A DNA stretch of 64,000 nucleotides from Anaerolineae bacterium (GCA_027494055.1 JAOSJO010000028.1:1-64000); one strand, 5' to 3'; counted from the stretch's first letter, positions 9,750 through 19,344 are shown. Notes: generated by a model from the letters alone, not told the origin. Numbers and translations: made by a program.

Positions 9750-10752
9750 CTACGTGAGGAGGAAACCAGAACCTAAGGCATCATCTTCATCGAGAATGAA
9801 TCGATGCATACCCGTCACAAATGCCTTCCCCCTGACGAGTGGCGCTGCTCCAGGAAAGCTTTCCATATTAGCAGGCTGCAAGACCTGCCCGGAGAAGCGA
9901 GTACCGATGATACCCTCCACTTGGTAATCCTGGTTGAGATTCAGCTTGCTCTGGACAAATCGGAGAGTGACAAGCGCTCCCGTTCCTGCGCCACACGGCG
10001 ACCGGTCCACACCTCCAGAGGGGTTGATCACAATATCACGTGCATGGCGATCGTCAATCTCTTCATACAATAGGATCAGGTGTAGCCTGTTGTTTGCCGG
10101 GTCCAGCGGATGAACGACCTCCACAGAACGGTTGGCTTCATCCAAAACGTCAACGCCCACGGCGACCAGTTCTTTCCAGCCTTCGGGCGTGACACGAAGT
10201 CCGATCTGCGCGACATCTACCAGCGCAAAGAAGACGCCGCAGTGAACGATGCTGCAGACCAGGGTTTCGCCACTGCTTCGAGTGACAGGTGTCTCTTGAG
10301 AGTACACGAAGGCGGGCTGCATTTGTAGGCCAACGCCAACCAGCCGCCCACCTGCATACTCTGGCATTATTGACAGTAAGCCACCCGGCGTCTCCAGCAC
10401 CACGGTGCCATTATCGTGCGCTGGCTGAATGAAGCCGGTTTCCAGGCCTGCCACGACAACCCCGATCGCGCTGTGGACACAGGTCGCCAGGTATCCGGCG
10501 CTTGTCATGAAGAACACACCGATATCGGCCCGTTGATCGGCGGCTTCGGTGATGACTGCGCCGAACAAATCCTTATGGCCTCGCGGCTCCCAAAGGAGAA
10601 GCTTCCTCAGTTCATCATAATGAGTCCGAAAGAAAGCCATCTTTTTCCGCCACGTTCTTGCCCGATAGTGGCGGGACGCCGCTCAGCACGATACGTGTCG
10701 GGCCGGCTTCTGTATGGGTATCGATAGTCGTGAGTATCCTGTCGACTTTCAT
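9750..10752 (-). CDS. Proline racemase / hydroxyproline epimerase family; frameshifted
   Basis: The inferred start is ATG 10752 (MKVDRILTTIDTHTEAGPTR), 15 bases after the SDR gene. An extra base in the T5 run at 10642-10646 breaks the frame within VAEK-MAFFRTHYDELR. The family's two catalytic cysteines are present: TCVHSAIGV near residue 90 (usually MCGHG) and DRSPCGAGTGA near residue 250. Two cysteines point to a racemase or epimerase, not the Cys/Thr dehydratase subgroup. The Val-His in the first motif is unusual. It probably converts an imino acid, or a related product, of the imported compound. Confidence 0.75.
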
Positions 10753-10766
10753 CTGGTCGAGAATCC

Positions 10767-11561
10767 TCAAATCCTGCAAGTCTGTGCGCCGTCCACGACG
10801 ATTGCCTGACCGGTAATATACTTGGACTCATCCGAGGCCAAGAACAACGCCAGATAGGCAACATCCCAACTTTCGCCTTGCTTGCCAGTTGGGCAGAGCG
10901 CATCGCGCTTGCTCATCATTTCCTCGATGTCTCCCCCGTATGCCTCCGTAAGGGACATAACCACGAAGGGCGTGCTCATCATGCCGGGAAGGATGGCGTT
11001 TGCCCGTATACCCTTGGCGGCATACTCGACGGCGATTTCTCTGGTCATGGCGATGATTGCTGCCTTGGATGCCGCATATGGAAGTGAGAGGGCTGGCAGG
11101 GTCCGGATGGCATTGATCGAGGAGATGTTGATGATCGAACCATCCTCCTGTCTTTCCATGTAAGGGGCTGCGTACTTGCACGTCAGGAACATGCTTTTCA
11201 AATTGACGGCCATCGTTCTATCCCAGGCTTCTTCGGTCGTTGTGTCCAGCCCACCCGCAAGCTCAATACCGACGTTGTTGTGGAGAATATCAATCCTGCC
11301 GTAGGTTCGGATGCATTCCTCAATCATCCGCTGACAGGCGCCCGATTGACTCACATCCGCCTGAAAGGCGAAGCTCTCACCACCTTCTTGCTCGATAAGC
11401 GCTCTCGTCTCGTGAGCAGCTTCAAGGTTGTAGTCCACGAGCATCACGCGCGCGCCCTCTCTGGCGTAGACAAGGGCAGCCGCTTTGCCGTTTCCAATTC
11501 CGGAACCGACCGAGCCGGCTCCGGTCACCACTGCGACTTTGCCTTCGACGCGATTTCCCAT
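10767..11561 (-). CDS. Short-chain dehydrogenase/reductase (SDR)
   Basis: An intact 264-residue classical SDR. It has VVTGAGSVGSGIG for nucleotide binding at the N-terminus (an expanded TGxxxGxG), DVSQS, HNNVGI (the NNAG position), a catalytic Ser in INISSINA, and YAASK with the catalytic Tyr and Lys. It ends with the usual ITGQAIVVDG. Acidic Asp at the end of the second strand (MLVDYN) suggests NAD preference. It sits downstream of the operon 2 transporter and probably oxidises a hydroxyl of the imported substrate. Confidence 0.85.
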   Translation of the reverse strand: MGNRVEGKVAVVTGAGSVGSGIGNGKAAALVYAREGARVMLVDYNLEAAHETRALIEQEGGESFAFQADVSQSGACQRMIEECIRTYGRIDILHNNVGIELAGGLDTTTEEAWDRTMAVNLKSMFLTCKYAAPYMERQEDGSIINISSINAIRTLPALSLPYAASKAAIIAMTREIAVEYAAKGIRANAILPGMMSTPFVVMSLTEAYGGDIEEMMSKRDALCPTGKQGESWDVAYLALFLASDESKYITGQAIVVDGAQTCRI

Positions 11562-11965
11562 CTTGTTTGGCGTACCGCAATCGCGCAGCGATACGGTACA
11601 TCTCCTTTCTGTTACGCCAGCTGGCCTGCGCGCTAAGAGTATTCACCGCGATCAGGCGTGTACCAAGAACATCTGATTGGGTAGCTCGATTCCGGACGCT
11701 ATTGAGCTAGAGCTTTGCTGCTGTGCTCCCCGGTTCGTCAGTCGGCTAAGTGGCTCCTGTCAGCAGCGGCGGCTCCGAGATCTGATGGACGTGCGCCTCG
11801 AGACGTTTCCTCAACGTCCTGCCGCACGCGCGACAACGCGGAAACGTGACCAGACGCCCGCCTTAAGTGAGTTGAGAGACCCAGAACACTGGTGTCCGGG
11901 TCTCTCATCCGTAACCAACGTCTCAGGCATTCGCCGCACAGCAGGTTGGCACGATAGGGCGGGTG
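11562..11965. other. Intergenic region between binding protein and SDR genes
   Basis: About 400 bases without a convincing gene. It holds the hairpin described at 11874-11906. No internal promoter with a good -10/-35 pair was found. Confidence 0.5.
11874..11906 (-). terminator. Hairpin downstream of operon 2 binding-protein gene
   Basis: A 9-bp perfect stem, GAGAGACCC/GGGTCTCTC, encloses an inner ACAC/GTGT stem. It lies 60 bases after the stop of the binding-protein gene. With no clear T-run it could be a partial terminator or a stability element separating transporter from enzyme expression. Confidence 0.55.
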
Positions 11966-13243
11966 CTAGCAGCCCTGTTCGGCCAGCGCTGCGTTGCCCC
12001 GCTCGCGCATCGTCCGCACAAACTCTTCCGGCGTGATATCCCAGTTCGACAGGCGGGTGACCTCCTCGATCAAGATATCGCCCACTGTCTGCCAACCCAC
12101 GCAGCCCCCAGGATAGGCCAGTTCTGCCGTTGCCAGAGCGTCGGCAAAGGGTTGCAGCCATTCATCATTCTGCACCAGGGGGTCATTGAGCGCGGCGAGA
12201 TTGTTTGGCAGGAACCCAACCTCCAGCCAATCAAGCTGGGTTTCCGGTCGCATCCAGAAGTATTCCAGGACTCTCCAGGCGGCTTCCTGCACTTCCGGCG
12301 GGGAGGCGGCATTGACAAACCAGGACTGGTGAGCGGCACCCATCGGCGCGGCAATTGGACCGGACGGCATCTTGGTCGCCAACAAGCGCAGGTCTGGGTT
12401 GCCCTCTTGCACGAAGCCCTTGAACCACGAGCCAGTCGAGACGAGGCCGACCAGGCCAGCGACGAAAGCATCGCCATAGTAACCCAGCTCGGGATGGCAG
12501 CAATTTTGCCAGAGCCACGCGGCTTGGACGGCGCCGGGTTCGTCAAGGGTGATTTCGGTGACATCCTCGTTCCACAAGGATGCACCATGCGCCCACAGAA
12601 GCGGTGGGAACCACTCGACAACGGGGTCCCAGTTCAGGTGCGTCCCAGCCTGGGTATAGATGTCTCCCTGTTTCCGGTCAACCTTGGCGTTCATCTCGAG
12701 CACTTCGTACCACGTCTGCGGTACCTCGCTCACTCCGTTCTGCTCGAGCAGATCCAGGTTCCACATCGCCATGCGCACGCCAATCTGATCGGCGACGCTG
12801 TAGAGGGTGTCCTGGTACAAACCACCGCTGTACGTGATCGGCGTGAACTCAGTTCTGACTCGTTCGGCGATTTCATCGGGGACGGGAGAGGCATAACCGG
12901 CTGCTGCGATGGCGGGAAGCGCAAAACCGAAGCCGTGCACGATGTCGGCCGCGGTCCCGGCCTGCAGAGCTGGAAACAACACCGCGTTGTACTCCGTATC
13001 GGGTACCGTAGAGTACCTGACATCGATGTCCGGGTTGGCTTCCATGAATTCGGCAAGATGCCTTTCATGCAAGTCATTCAGAGGTTTGTAGGTGTGATGA
13101 AGTACTCTTACAGTTTCCTGGCTCTGTCTGATGGCAAAGGTCGGTGCCGGCCTGGCGGCGCTGCCGGCGACAATCGCACCCGCACCTGCTACACTCGCCG
13201 TCTTGAGAAACTCCCGGCGTGAAAGTGTTCCCTTCTTGGACAT
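11966..13243 (-). CDS. ABC transporter solute-binding protein, Tat-exported (family 1)
   Basis: An intact 425-residue protein. The N-terminus MSKKGTLSRREFLKTASVAG is a twin-arginine (Tat) signal with SRREFLK, unlike the Sec signal of the operon 1 counterpart. The mature part shows family 1 binding-protein features: HLAEFMEANPDIDVRY, LQAGTAADIVHGFGF and ASPPEVQEAAWRVLEYF. The start is supported by AGGAGGAG upstream of ATG 13243. It lies between the permeases and the catabolic genes. Tat export implies cofactor-independent folding in the cytoplasm before transport or simply lineage habit; the ligand is unknown. Confidence 0.9.
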   Translation of the reverse strand: MSKKGTLSRREFLKTASVAGAGAIVAGSAARPAPTFAIRQSQETVRVLHHTYKPLNDLHERHLAEFMEANPDIDVRYSTVPDTEYNAVLFPALQAGTAADIVHGFGFALPAIAAAGYASPVPDEIAERVRTEFTPITYSGGLYQDTLYSVADQIGVRMAMWNLDLLEQNGVSEVPQTWYEVLEMNAKVDRKQGDIYTQAGTHLNWDPVVEWFPPLLWAHGASLWNEDVTEITLDEPGAVQAAWLWQNCCHPELGYYGDAFVAGLVGLVSTGSWFKGFVQEGNPDLRLLATKMPSGPIAAPMGAAHQSWFVNAASPPEVQEAAWRVLEYFWMRPETQLDWLEVGFLPNNLAALNDPLVQNDEWLQPFADALATAELAYPGGCVGWQTVGDILIEEVTRLSNWDITPEEFVRTMRERGNAALAEQGC

Positions 13244-13526
13244 CGCTCTCCTCCTATTTGTCTCATGTTCGATTCTGTCTCGTGTTCGATAGAGGCTGTC
13301 CGAACATACACTTGTGGCACCGCTTGCCCGGTCGCTTCACGCGCACAACCGATCTTGCTCCGGGCTATGACGCACGGGATTGCTTGCTCTGATTCCACAC
13401 ACCTCCTTTCGTCGTTTGGGTGGGAGCCTGAAGCTCGGCAGATTCTTGACCTCTTCTCTTGGCGCCTCCTCTCGCTGCAGACATGAAGCGTATGGATGAT
13501 TTCTCGTCATCAACCCTTTATACCAG

Positions 13527-14330
13527 TCAGGTCATGCCCTGCACGAAATTCCGCCTTCCAATAACAAAGAGAAACAGGATCGGCGCCAGGGCGATGATAG
13601 CGCCTGCCATGATAAGGTTGGTAGACATGGGGCCATAAGATTGGCGATAGATTGCGAGGCCAACAGGCAAGGTTCGATACTCAACATCCTGCGATACGAG
13701 CAAAGGCCAGAGGAAGTCCTCCCAGTAGAACATGAACTCGAAGATGCCCAGGGCCGTAAGCGTGGCAATGGAGTTGGGTATCACGATCCGCAGAAAAATC
13801 CCGAATTCGGAAGCGCCGTCCATCCGGGCCGCATCCAGCAACTCATTGGGAATGCTCTTCATGTGTTGGCGCATCAAGAAAATGGCAAACGGCCCCACCA
13901 GACCCGGGATGATGATCCCTTGCAGGCTATTCAGAAGCTTCAGGTCTCGAAACAACAGATAGACGGGCAGCATGATCACCGGAAAAGGGATCATCATGAT
14001 ACTGATGATGACCCAGAAGAAGAACTCCGTCAGGCGCGTTTTGAATTTCTCAAAGACATAACCTGCTAGCGACGAGGCGAACAGCGTTGAGACGGTGATC
14101 ACACTCGAGACGATGAAGCTGTTCAGCATCAACTGTCCGAATGGCAGATCCTCCAGGACAGCGCCATAGTTGTTAAGGCTGACACTCGCCGGCCAGAATA
14201 CGGGCGGATAGGTGTTGATCTCTTGCCCTGACTTAAAGGACGTTGCCACCATCCAGTACAATGGAAAGAGCGTGACAATGGCCGAAGTGATCGCAAGAAG
14301 TATCCGGAATGCCTGTAGGGTTCTGTTCAT
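13527..14330 (-). CDS. ABC sugar transporter permease, MalG type (operon 2)
   Basis: An intact 267-residue CUT1 permease with six hydrophobic stretches and the EAA loop AARMDGASEFGIFLRIVIP. It is preceded by the MalF-type permease 40 bases upstream and followed by 283 bases with no feature before the binding protein. Gene order here (permease, permease, binding protein) differs from operon 1 (binding protein first). No ATPase is nearby. Confidence 0.9.
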   Translation of the reverse strand: MNRTLQAFRILLAITSAIVTLFPLYWMVATSFKSGQEINTYPPVFWPASVSLNNYGAVLEDLPFGQLMLNSFIVSSVITVSTLFASSLAGYVFEKFKTRLTEFFFWVIISIMMIPFPVIMLPVYLLFRDLKLLNSLQGIIIPGLVGPFAIFLMRQHMKSIPNELLDAARMDGASEFGIFLRIVIPNSIATLTALGIFEFMFYWEDFLWPLLVSQDVEYRTLPVGLAIYRQSYGPMSTNLIMAGAIIALAPILFLFVIGRRNFVQGMT

Positions 14331-14369
14331 AGGTTCGTCACACGCTCTGGATTACTTCTTTTCGTTCAA

Positions 14370-15298
14370 TCAGTATTCAAACTGCTCGCGCAGAAGACGC
14401 ATCTGGAAGATTGCAAAGCCCAGGATCAAAAGGAAGAGCAAGAACGCCGTGGCAGTCGCCTGCCCGACTTCGAAATACTGGAACGCTTGTCTGTAGAGAT
14501 GGAGCACGAGAGTTCTGGCAGCATCGCGTCCGCCAACGCTCCTCCCCAACACGTACACCGGTCCGAAGACCTGAAATGCATTGATACTTGCGGTCACGAA
14601 ATTGAAGGTCAGAATGGGCCGTAGCAGAGGGAGCTTGATGTGCCACAGCCTTTGCCAGCTGTTGGCACCGTCCATGGCGCTCGCTTCAATAATCTCCTGC
14701 GGGATGGTATAGAGACCGGTAACAAACAGTACCATGTAGAAGCCGAAGTTCTTCCAGATCATGAATAGAGCGACGGACGGCATGATCAGCGTATCCGAAG
14801 TGGTCCACGGCACCGGATTCAGGCCGACTAGACTGAGCAGGTAGTTCAAGACACCGTAACTGGGAACGTACATCACCTCAAACACAAGTGCAGCCACCAC
14901 CATCGACGTAATCGTCGGAATGAAGTAGATCGTCATCATAATGGCTTTCCACGGTTCCGGTAGGCTGACGACGAAAAGCGCCGCAAGCAGGCTCGTAACG
15001 ATGGTCACGCCGACAAAAATGACCACGTAAATCGCCGTATTGCCCAGACTCCTCCAGAAGAGTGGCTCATCGAGCGCTGATCTGTAGTTCTCGAGGCCCA
15101 GAAACGACCCCGGACCGGTGAGCAGCCCCCAGTCGTTAAGGCTGATGAAGAAGGCAGACAGAATTGGATAGATCCAGAAGATCGCGAAAAGAGGAGAATT
15201 GGCGTGAGGCAGATCCAGGCAAATGACTGGCGTCGCGCTCTGGCCGAAAGGCGGAATCTCTTTCCAATGCCATCCATCATCAACCGGGCTGACTCCAT
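14370..15298 (-). CDS. ABC sugar transporter permease, MalF type (operon 2); frameshifted
   Basis: About 309 residues. The N-terminus reads MESARLMMDGIGKRFRLSAR then ICLTPILLF; a base gained in the T4 run (A4 at 15187-15190 on the plus strand) shifts the frame before AIFWIYPILSAFF. The EAA loop is SAMDGANSWQRLWHIKLPLL. It is the first gene of operon 2, about 360 bases after the predicted transcription start, with both LacI-type operators upstream. Confidence 0.85.
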
Positions 15299-15461
15299 CG
15301 ATGTCCTCTCTCTGCAATCGATCCGGAGTTGGGTCAGATGCGGCGAACTCTTCGCCTCACCACGCTTGTTGATTCGGGATATATAGAAGTATGCGCCGTA
15401 AACAGCAAGACCGCAAACGTGCGCACTGGCAGCGCACAACTACCTCAATTGCCAAGATTCG

Positions 15462-15475
15462 TGTAAACGATTACA
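15462..15475. promoter_or_regulatory. LacI-family operator, distal site of operon 2
   Basis: TGTAAACGATTACA is a near-perfect palindrome with a central CG. It sits in the leader of the permease gene, 180 bp (centre to centre) from the proximal site, mirroring operon 1. Confidence 0.7.
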
Positions 15476-15641
15476 GTGACGGAACAGCATTGTGCTGCTG
15501 CACATACCTTCGCCACACGGGAATTTCGTCAATTGAGGTCCACCAGTGACACAGAATCGGACGCTTTGCGGACAACAGCAGCACTAGGTGGCTGAGAGAC
15601 CGTGAAACTGAGACAGTACGATTTGTGCTCAGTGGAGGTGG

Positions 15642-15655
15642 TGCAATCGTTTACA
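15642..15655. promoter_or_regulatory. LacI-family operator, promoter-proximal site of operon 2
   Basis: TGCAATCGTTTACA overlaps the predicted transcription start, 7 bases downstream of the -10. It is nearly identical to the operon 1 proximal site. Confidence 0.7.
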
Positions 15656-15661
15656 GGCAGA

Positions 15662-15690
15662 AGTATAGGACCGTACCATCGATTTGTCAA
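15662..15690 (-). promoter_or_regulatory. Sigma-70-type promoter of sugar operon 2
   Basis: On the minus strand TTGACA (15685-15690) and TATACT (15662-15667) are separated by exactly 17 bases, a near-consensus promoter. The adjacent operator would make it strongly repressible. Confidence 0.75.
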
Positions 15691-15946
15691 CTCTATCACT
15701 TACGCAATGATGACTGCCGAAGATTGGGAATTGGATTGGGTGGAGAGCCGGCGGATCTGGCGATGTGATCGTCGGAAGGCCTGCTCTGGTTGGTGCAGAG
15801 AAATGATCCAAGTCAATCTGGATGACATGCCAATTCTCTCAAAGAGAGAAAGAGGGTTGCAGTGGCAACCCGTGCCCACGTGCGGCGATTGTCTGTTGGA
15901 ACACGGAGTCATCCGTTATCGGTGATTCCTTGTGGCAGCACCGCCT

Positions 15947-16084
15947 CTACCCTCGACCTCGCCGAAACGCGCGCAGCATCCGCGCCGCGTCCACGTCTGA
16001 GATGTGCCACAACCCCGCCGCGTCCTTGTACCGCCGCGCCTCCAGGATTTCGTCGAGCGTGAACTCGTCCGCGCCGGCGATCAC
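15947..16084 (-). CDS. Small conserved ORF after DUF488, copy 3
   Basis: A 45-codon frame starts at a GTG overlapping the DUF488 TGA. It reads IAGADEFTLDEILEARRYK and HISDVDAARMLRAF, ending RRGRG. This is the cleanest standalone version of the repeated peptide. The function is unknown. Confidence 0.45.
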   Translation of the reverse strand: MIAGADEFTLDEILEARRYKDAAGLWHISDVDAARMLRAFRRGRG

Positions 16085-16474
16085 CTGCCCCGCGGCAAAT
16101 GCACCACCAGCCAGCCCCAGCGCGCGTGTAGCAGGCCGGCCACGTCCCGCCGGTGGCAGTGCGCCGGGTCCCTCGTAGCACACCAGGATCGCGCTCTGGC
16201 CAGCCGCACGCGCCGGCTCCAGCGCCGCAATCCCTGCCTCCATGTCGCACAGCCGGACCGGCGTGCCGGCGGTCTTGTAGTTGAGGTTCCCCAGCGCGCC
16301 CACGTGCAGGTACCGGTCTCCGAGTGCCGCCGCCATCACGGCCTGGTTCCACTCACGCACGCGGCTGCGCGGCGCGAGCCGCACGTCCACCACCAGCGCG
16401 TCCAGGTCGTGCACAAGCGCGACCAGCTCGGCGAGCCGGCGGCGCTGCGTGCCGAAGGTGTAGATTGTCGTCAC
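16081..16474 (-). pseudogene. DUF488 family protein, copy 3 (frameshifted)
   Basis: It starts at GTG 16474 (TTIYTFGTQRRRLAELVAL), whose first bases overlap the TGA of an upstream fragment of the small ORF. It keeps DALVVDVRLAPRSRVREWN but lacks two bases at CYEE (reading GAGGGACCC where copy 2 has GAGGAGGACCC), so CHRR is out of frame. It also lacks the N-terminal extension seen in copies 1 and 2. The unit order here is small ORF fragment, DUF488, small ORF. Confidence 0.55.
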
Positions 16475-16535
16475 GATGTGCTTCCCTGCCTCCGCGCCGC
16501 GTCCACGTCCGAGATGTGCCACAACCCCGCTCTTT
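16471..16535 (-). repeat. Fragment of the DUF488-associated small ORF
   Basis: About 60 bases encode HISDVDAAR followed by a divergent QGSTS ending. Its TGA overlaps the GTG start of DUF488 copy 3. It shows that the small ORF also occurs upstream of DUF488, as expected for a repeated or recombined cassette. Confidence 0.5.
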
Positions 16536-16564
16536 AGTTCTGAGGGGAGCACTCTTGACGCAAA

Positions 16565-16587
16565 GGGGCATGGCAGGGCCATGCCCC
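16565..16587 (-). terminator. Terminator of the oxidase-ZIP operon
   Basis: A perfect 10-bp stem, GGGGCATGGC/GCCATGCCCC, has a 3-base loop. It lies 23 bases downstream of the ZIP stop codon and is followed on the minus strand by TTTG. It fits an intrinsic terminator with a short T-run. Confidence 0.65.
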
Positions 16588-16609
16588 CGATACGCTACCG
16601 TTGTGCGGG

Positions 16610-17811
16610 TTAGAATTTCACCAGGAACGCGGTGAGATACATGATCAGGATACCGGCAACCAGTCCGGCAAGATTCACCCAGTTCACCAGCGGCAGGCCG
16701 AGCCTAGCACTGGCACGCGCCACCAGTTTGCCCACCTCCCACACGACCTGCAAAATCGCGCCGATGCCGACGGCGAGGAAGATCGTCGCCAGCACTGGGT
16801 CGAAAGCAAAGCCGCCGATCCAGGCCCCGGCGATAGCCGGCCCGCCGGCCAGCGCTACAAGCAGCGCAAAGTGCTTCAGGCCAGGATTCTTGCGGATGAC
16901 CGGCGCAGAGATGCCCACTCCTTCCGTGATGTTGTGCAGCGTGAAGCCCAGGATCAGGAACGCGCCGAGCGCCGCTTCGCCCTGCGCAAACGCTGCGCCA
17001 ATCGCCAGCCCCTCGCCCAGGTTATGGAGGCCGATCCCCAATGCGATCCGGTAGGACACGCCCAGCGGAGAGGTTTCGCGCTCCCCGCGCAGGTTACCCA
17101 CCGCGATGAGCGCCCCAGCGCGATCAACGCAATGAAAGCTACCATCGGCACACCTTGCCAAAAGGCCGGCAGCGCACCCGCGAACTCCAGGGCGTCCAGG
17201 AAGGTGCCGACCGCCAGGAAGATGAGCAGGCCCACCGTAAGCGCGAGGATGAAGTTCATTGCCTGTCCGCTGAGGCGCCGCATGAAGGGATACCATAAGA
17301 CGCCCAGCGTCACCGGCACGATACCTACATACAGACCAATTAGGCCAAACTGGAGGAACAGGCTCATCGACAATTGCGGTGTCTCGACCGCGACGGGAAT
17401 CTCCGCCGGGAAGGTCGTACCCAGCGAGGTGATGAGCATAACCTCGTGCGCCTCACCCTCGACCCAGGGATAAGGGATGGTGAACGTGGCGCGTCCGAGG
17501 CGCGGGATGGTCATCGAGGGCTGGGCCGTGAACGACCAGTACGCATCATCCACGAGCACCTGAGGGATCGTCACCTCCTGGGGGCCGTCGTTGATCACCA
17601 CGACCTGAACAACTCCAGGCTCCGGCAACATGACGCGCTGGAAGGTGACCTGCTCTACGGGCGGGCCCGACAGTTCGGTCAGCCCGCCACCAGTGGCGAC
17701 GATCAACGCCAACGCCGCACCCAAGATCAACAGTGGAATCAACGCCAGCGCCCACGTGAAGCCACCAAGGCGCGCCTGTTCAGGATGCGTCGATTGTGTC
17801 TGCGTGTTCAT
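16610..17811 (-). CDS. ZIP-family metal transporter with extracytoplasmic N-terminal domain; frameshifted
   Basis: About 400 residues from ATG 17811 (MNTQTQSTHPEQARLGGFTW). One N-terminal membrane segment is followed by a beta-rich domain of about 130 residues (VVVINDGPQEVTIPQVLVDD). ZIP transmembrane helices then carry GIGLHNLGEGLAIG and FTLHNITEGVGI, the two HNxxEG-type metal-binding helices. A missing base in the C4 run at 17113-17116 splits the gene inside the membrane domain. The N-terminal domain resembles a cupredoxin-like fold in size, but I see no copper ligands. The start overlaps the oxidase stop (ATGA). It probably imports Zn, Mn or Fe. Confidence 0.8.
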
Positions 17812-18946
17812 GCTTGTCCCTCCTCGCGCCAGGGCGCGGTCGCACCCCGCGTGGCTTTGATGTCCCATTCCAGATCGAGTCCTACCCCGGCCAGCGCGGC
17901 GGCGAAGTCCGCCGGCTGTACGACGTTGAAGTTGCCCATCCAACCCAATTCAGCGAACTCGCTGGACATGCGCGTGAAACATGTAAGTGCCCGGCCAGCG
18001 ATAGCGAAACTCCAGGATGCCGCGCTGCGCCTGCGCCTGCATGATGGTATCGACCGTGCGCAGCGTCGGCTCTAGGGTGGTGCCGTGATCGTAGTAGTCG
18101 AAGAACCCGCGTGCAGGTGAAAGGAGTTGATCGGGTCGAACTCGGTGATGTTGATGAGGTAGATGCGCACCAAGTCGCCGACCTTAACCGGGATGGGGCG
18201 GCGCGCATATTCGTGACCCACCGTGTTCACGGCGTAGATTTCGTTCTCACTGTCGAAGTTCGTGTCGAAGGCGTTCATGACCATGACGAACCCGCGCGCC
18301 GGCGGGCGACCATCTTTGGGATCGACGATAAACGCGCCGTAGAGGCCCTTATGGATGTGCCGCTTGAGTGGCACCGCGTGGCAGTGGTAGAGATGGCAGC
18401 CGAATGGCTCCGCGTCGAACTCGTACGTGAAGCTCGTCAGGCGCGATCTCGCCCGGCCCAGCCCCGGCGACGCCGTCCATCTCAAAAAGGATGAACGCCG
18501 TGGAAGTGAATCGTGTGCGGATGCGTGCCGTAATTCCGGAAGTGAATGCGAATCCGGTCCCCTTCGGTGCATCGGATCGTCGGCCCCGGCACGCGCCCGT
18601 TGTACGTCCAGGCCGGGAAGAAGATGCCCGGCGCGATCTCGATTTCAACGTCCCTGGCGTCGATGAAGTATTCGCGCAATGTCTGTCCGTTGGGGAGCGT
18701 GCTCACCTTACCGTAATCCCAATCCACCAGGAGTTGCAGCGGGTCGAAGCCGTTGCGGACATGGTCGACCGAGCCGACCAGAAGCATCCCGCCATGATCG
18801 TGCCCTGTTTCATGCTCTTGCATCGATGGCAGGGCATCCTTCGCGCGGGTCGCGCGCCCAAGCAAGCTCGCGCCAAGAGCTGTAGCGAGCGCGCCTAACC
18901 CCGCGCCGAAGAAGCCTCGGCGTGTCACAAGTGGCTTGTGGCTCAT
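17808..18946 (-). CDS. Multicopper oxidase, Tat-exported; several frameshifts
   Basis: The inferred protein is about 380 residues, read across about four indels (near 18487, 18440, 18105 and 17965). The N-terminus MSHKPLVTRRGFFGAGLGAL is a Tat signal. Copper motifs appear in order: HTIHFHGVH, YHCHAVPLKRHI followed by GLYGAFIVDP, NSFHLHAG and MFHAHMSSE/LGWMGNF. These fit a short (two-domain or laccase-like) multicopper oxidase acting outside the membrane on metal ions or phenolics. So many breaks in 1.1 kb could also mean genuine decay, but each conserved block is intact. It is the first gene of a two-gene metal operon. Confidence 0.75.
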
Positions 18947-18985
18947 GCTTTACGTGACCATCCTTCATGTAGATATTTATGGTGC

Positions 18986-19014
18986 ATTATATCCTATTTT
19001 AGGCAAACCTAAAA
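18986..19014 (-). promoter_or_regulatory. Promoter with DtxR/MntR-like metal box
   Basis: TTTTAGGCAAACCTAAAA (18997-19014) has perfect 7-bp arms around a 4-base spacer, like operators of DtxR/MntR-family metalloregulators. On the minus strand it lies directly upstream of a consensus TATAAT (18986-18991), covering the -35 region. It fits metal-dependent repression of the oxidase-ZIP operon; no such regulator gene is in the window. Confidence 0.65.
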
Positions 19015-19215
19015 GCGTCTGCCCAGTGTATCGGAGAGGGATTATGAGTGCAGGAAACGCCCGCCGCACCGCGAAAACAGCCGGGTGTATTCCGTTCTTG
19101 GGCGGTTTTCGGTTAAGCGGTGTTCCGAGTGTTTCACCTCACCTCCGCGCCTCTCCACTGTGTGGATAGAGGTGTCAGAGTGTCTTTGAGTCTCCTCTCT
19201 GCAGAGTCTAAGAAC

Positions 19216-19344
19216 TCATTGACATACCGACATAACCTCGGAAACTGGAACCAAGTAGCCGGCGTGGGGCGGGGAAGTGCGCGATGATGCGCGGGCGAAC
19301 TGGAACTTCGCGCTGCGGTAGCGCAGCGGCGGGCGGTCAACCAT
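19216..19344 (-). pseudogene. Truncated 5' end of a Dam-like adenine methylase
   Basis: From ATG 19344 the frame reads MVDRPPLRYRSAKFQFAR and, after a frame change, IIAHFPPH. This resembles the start of Dam-family N6-adenine methylases (YxGGK...IxxHFPPH). The glycine pair that binds AdoMet is altered (RSAK), and the gene stops after about 40 codons, so only a relic remains. It marks the left edge of the mobile-element-like region. Confidence 0.4.

Noticed and set aside
11963..13222. A 419-codon plus-strand frame
   Set aside because: It is antisense to the Tat-exported binding protein and has no recognisable motif.
200..16535. Insertion sequences as the cause of the repeated DUF488 units
   Set aside because: No transposase, terminal inverted repeats or target-site duplications could be seen around the copies.
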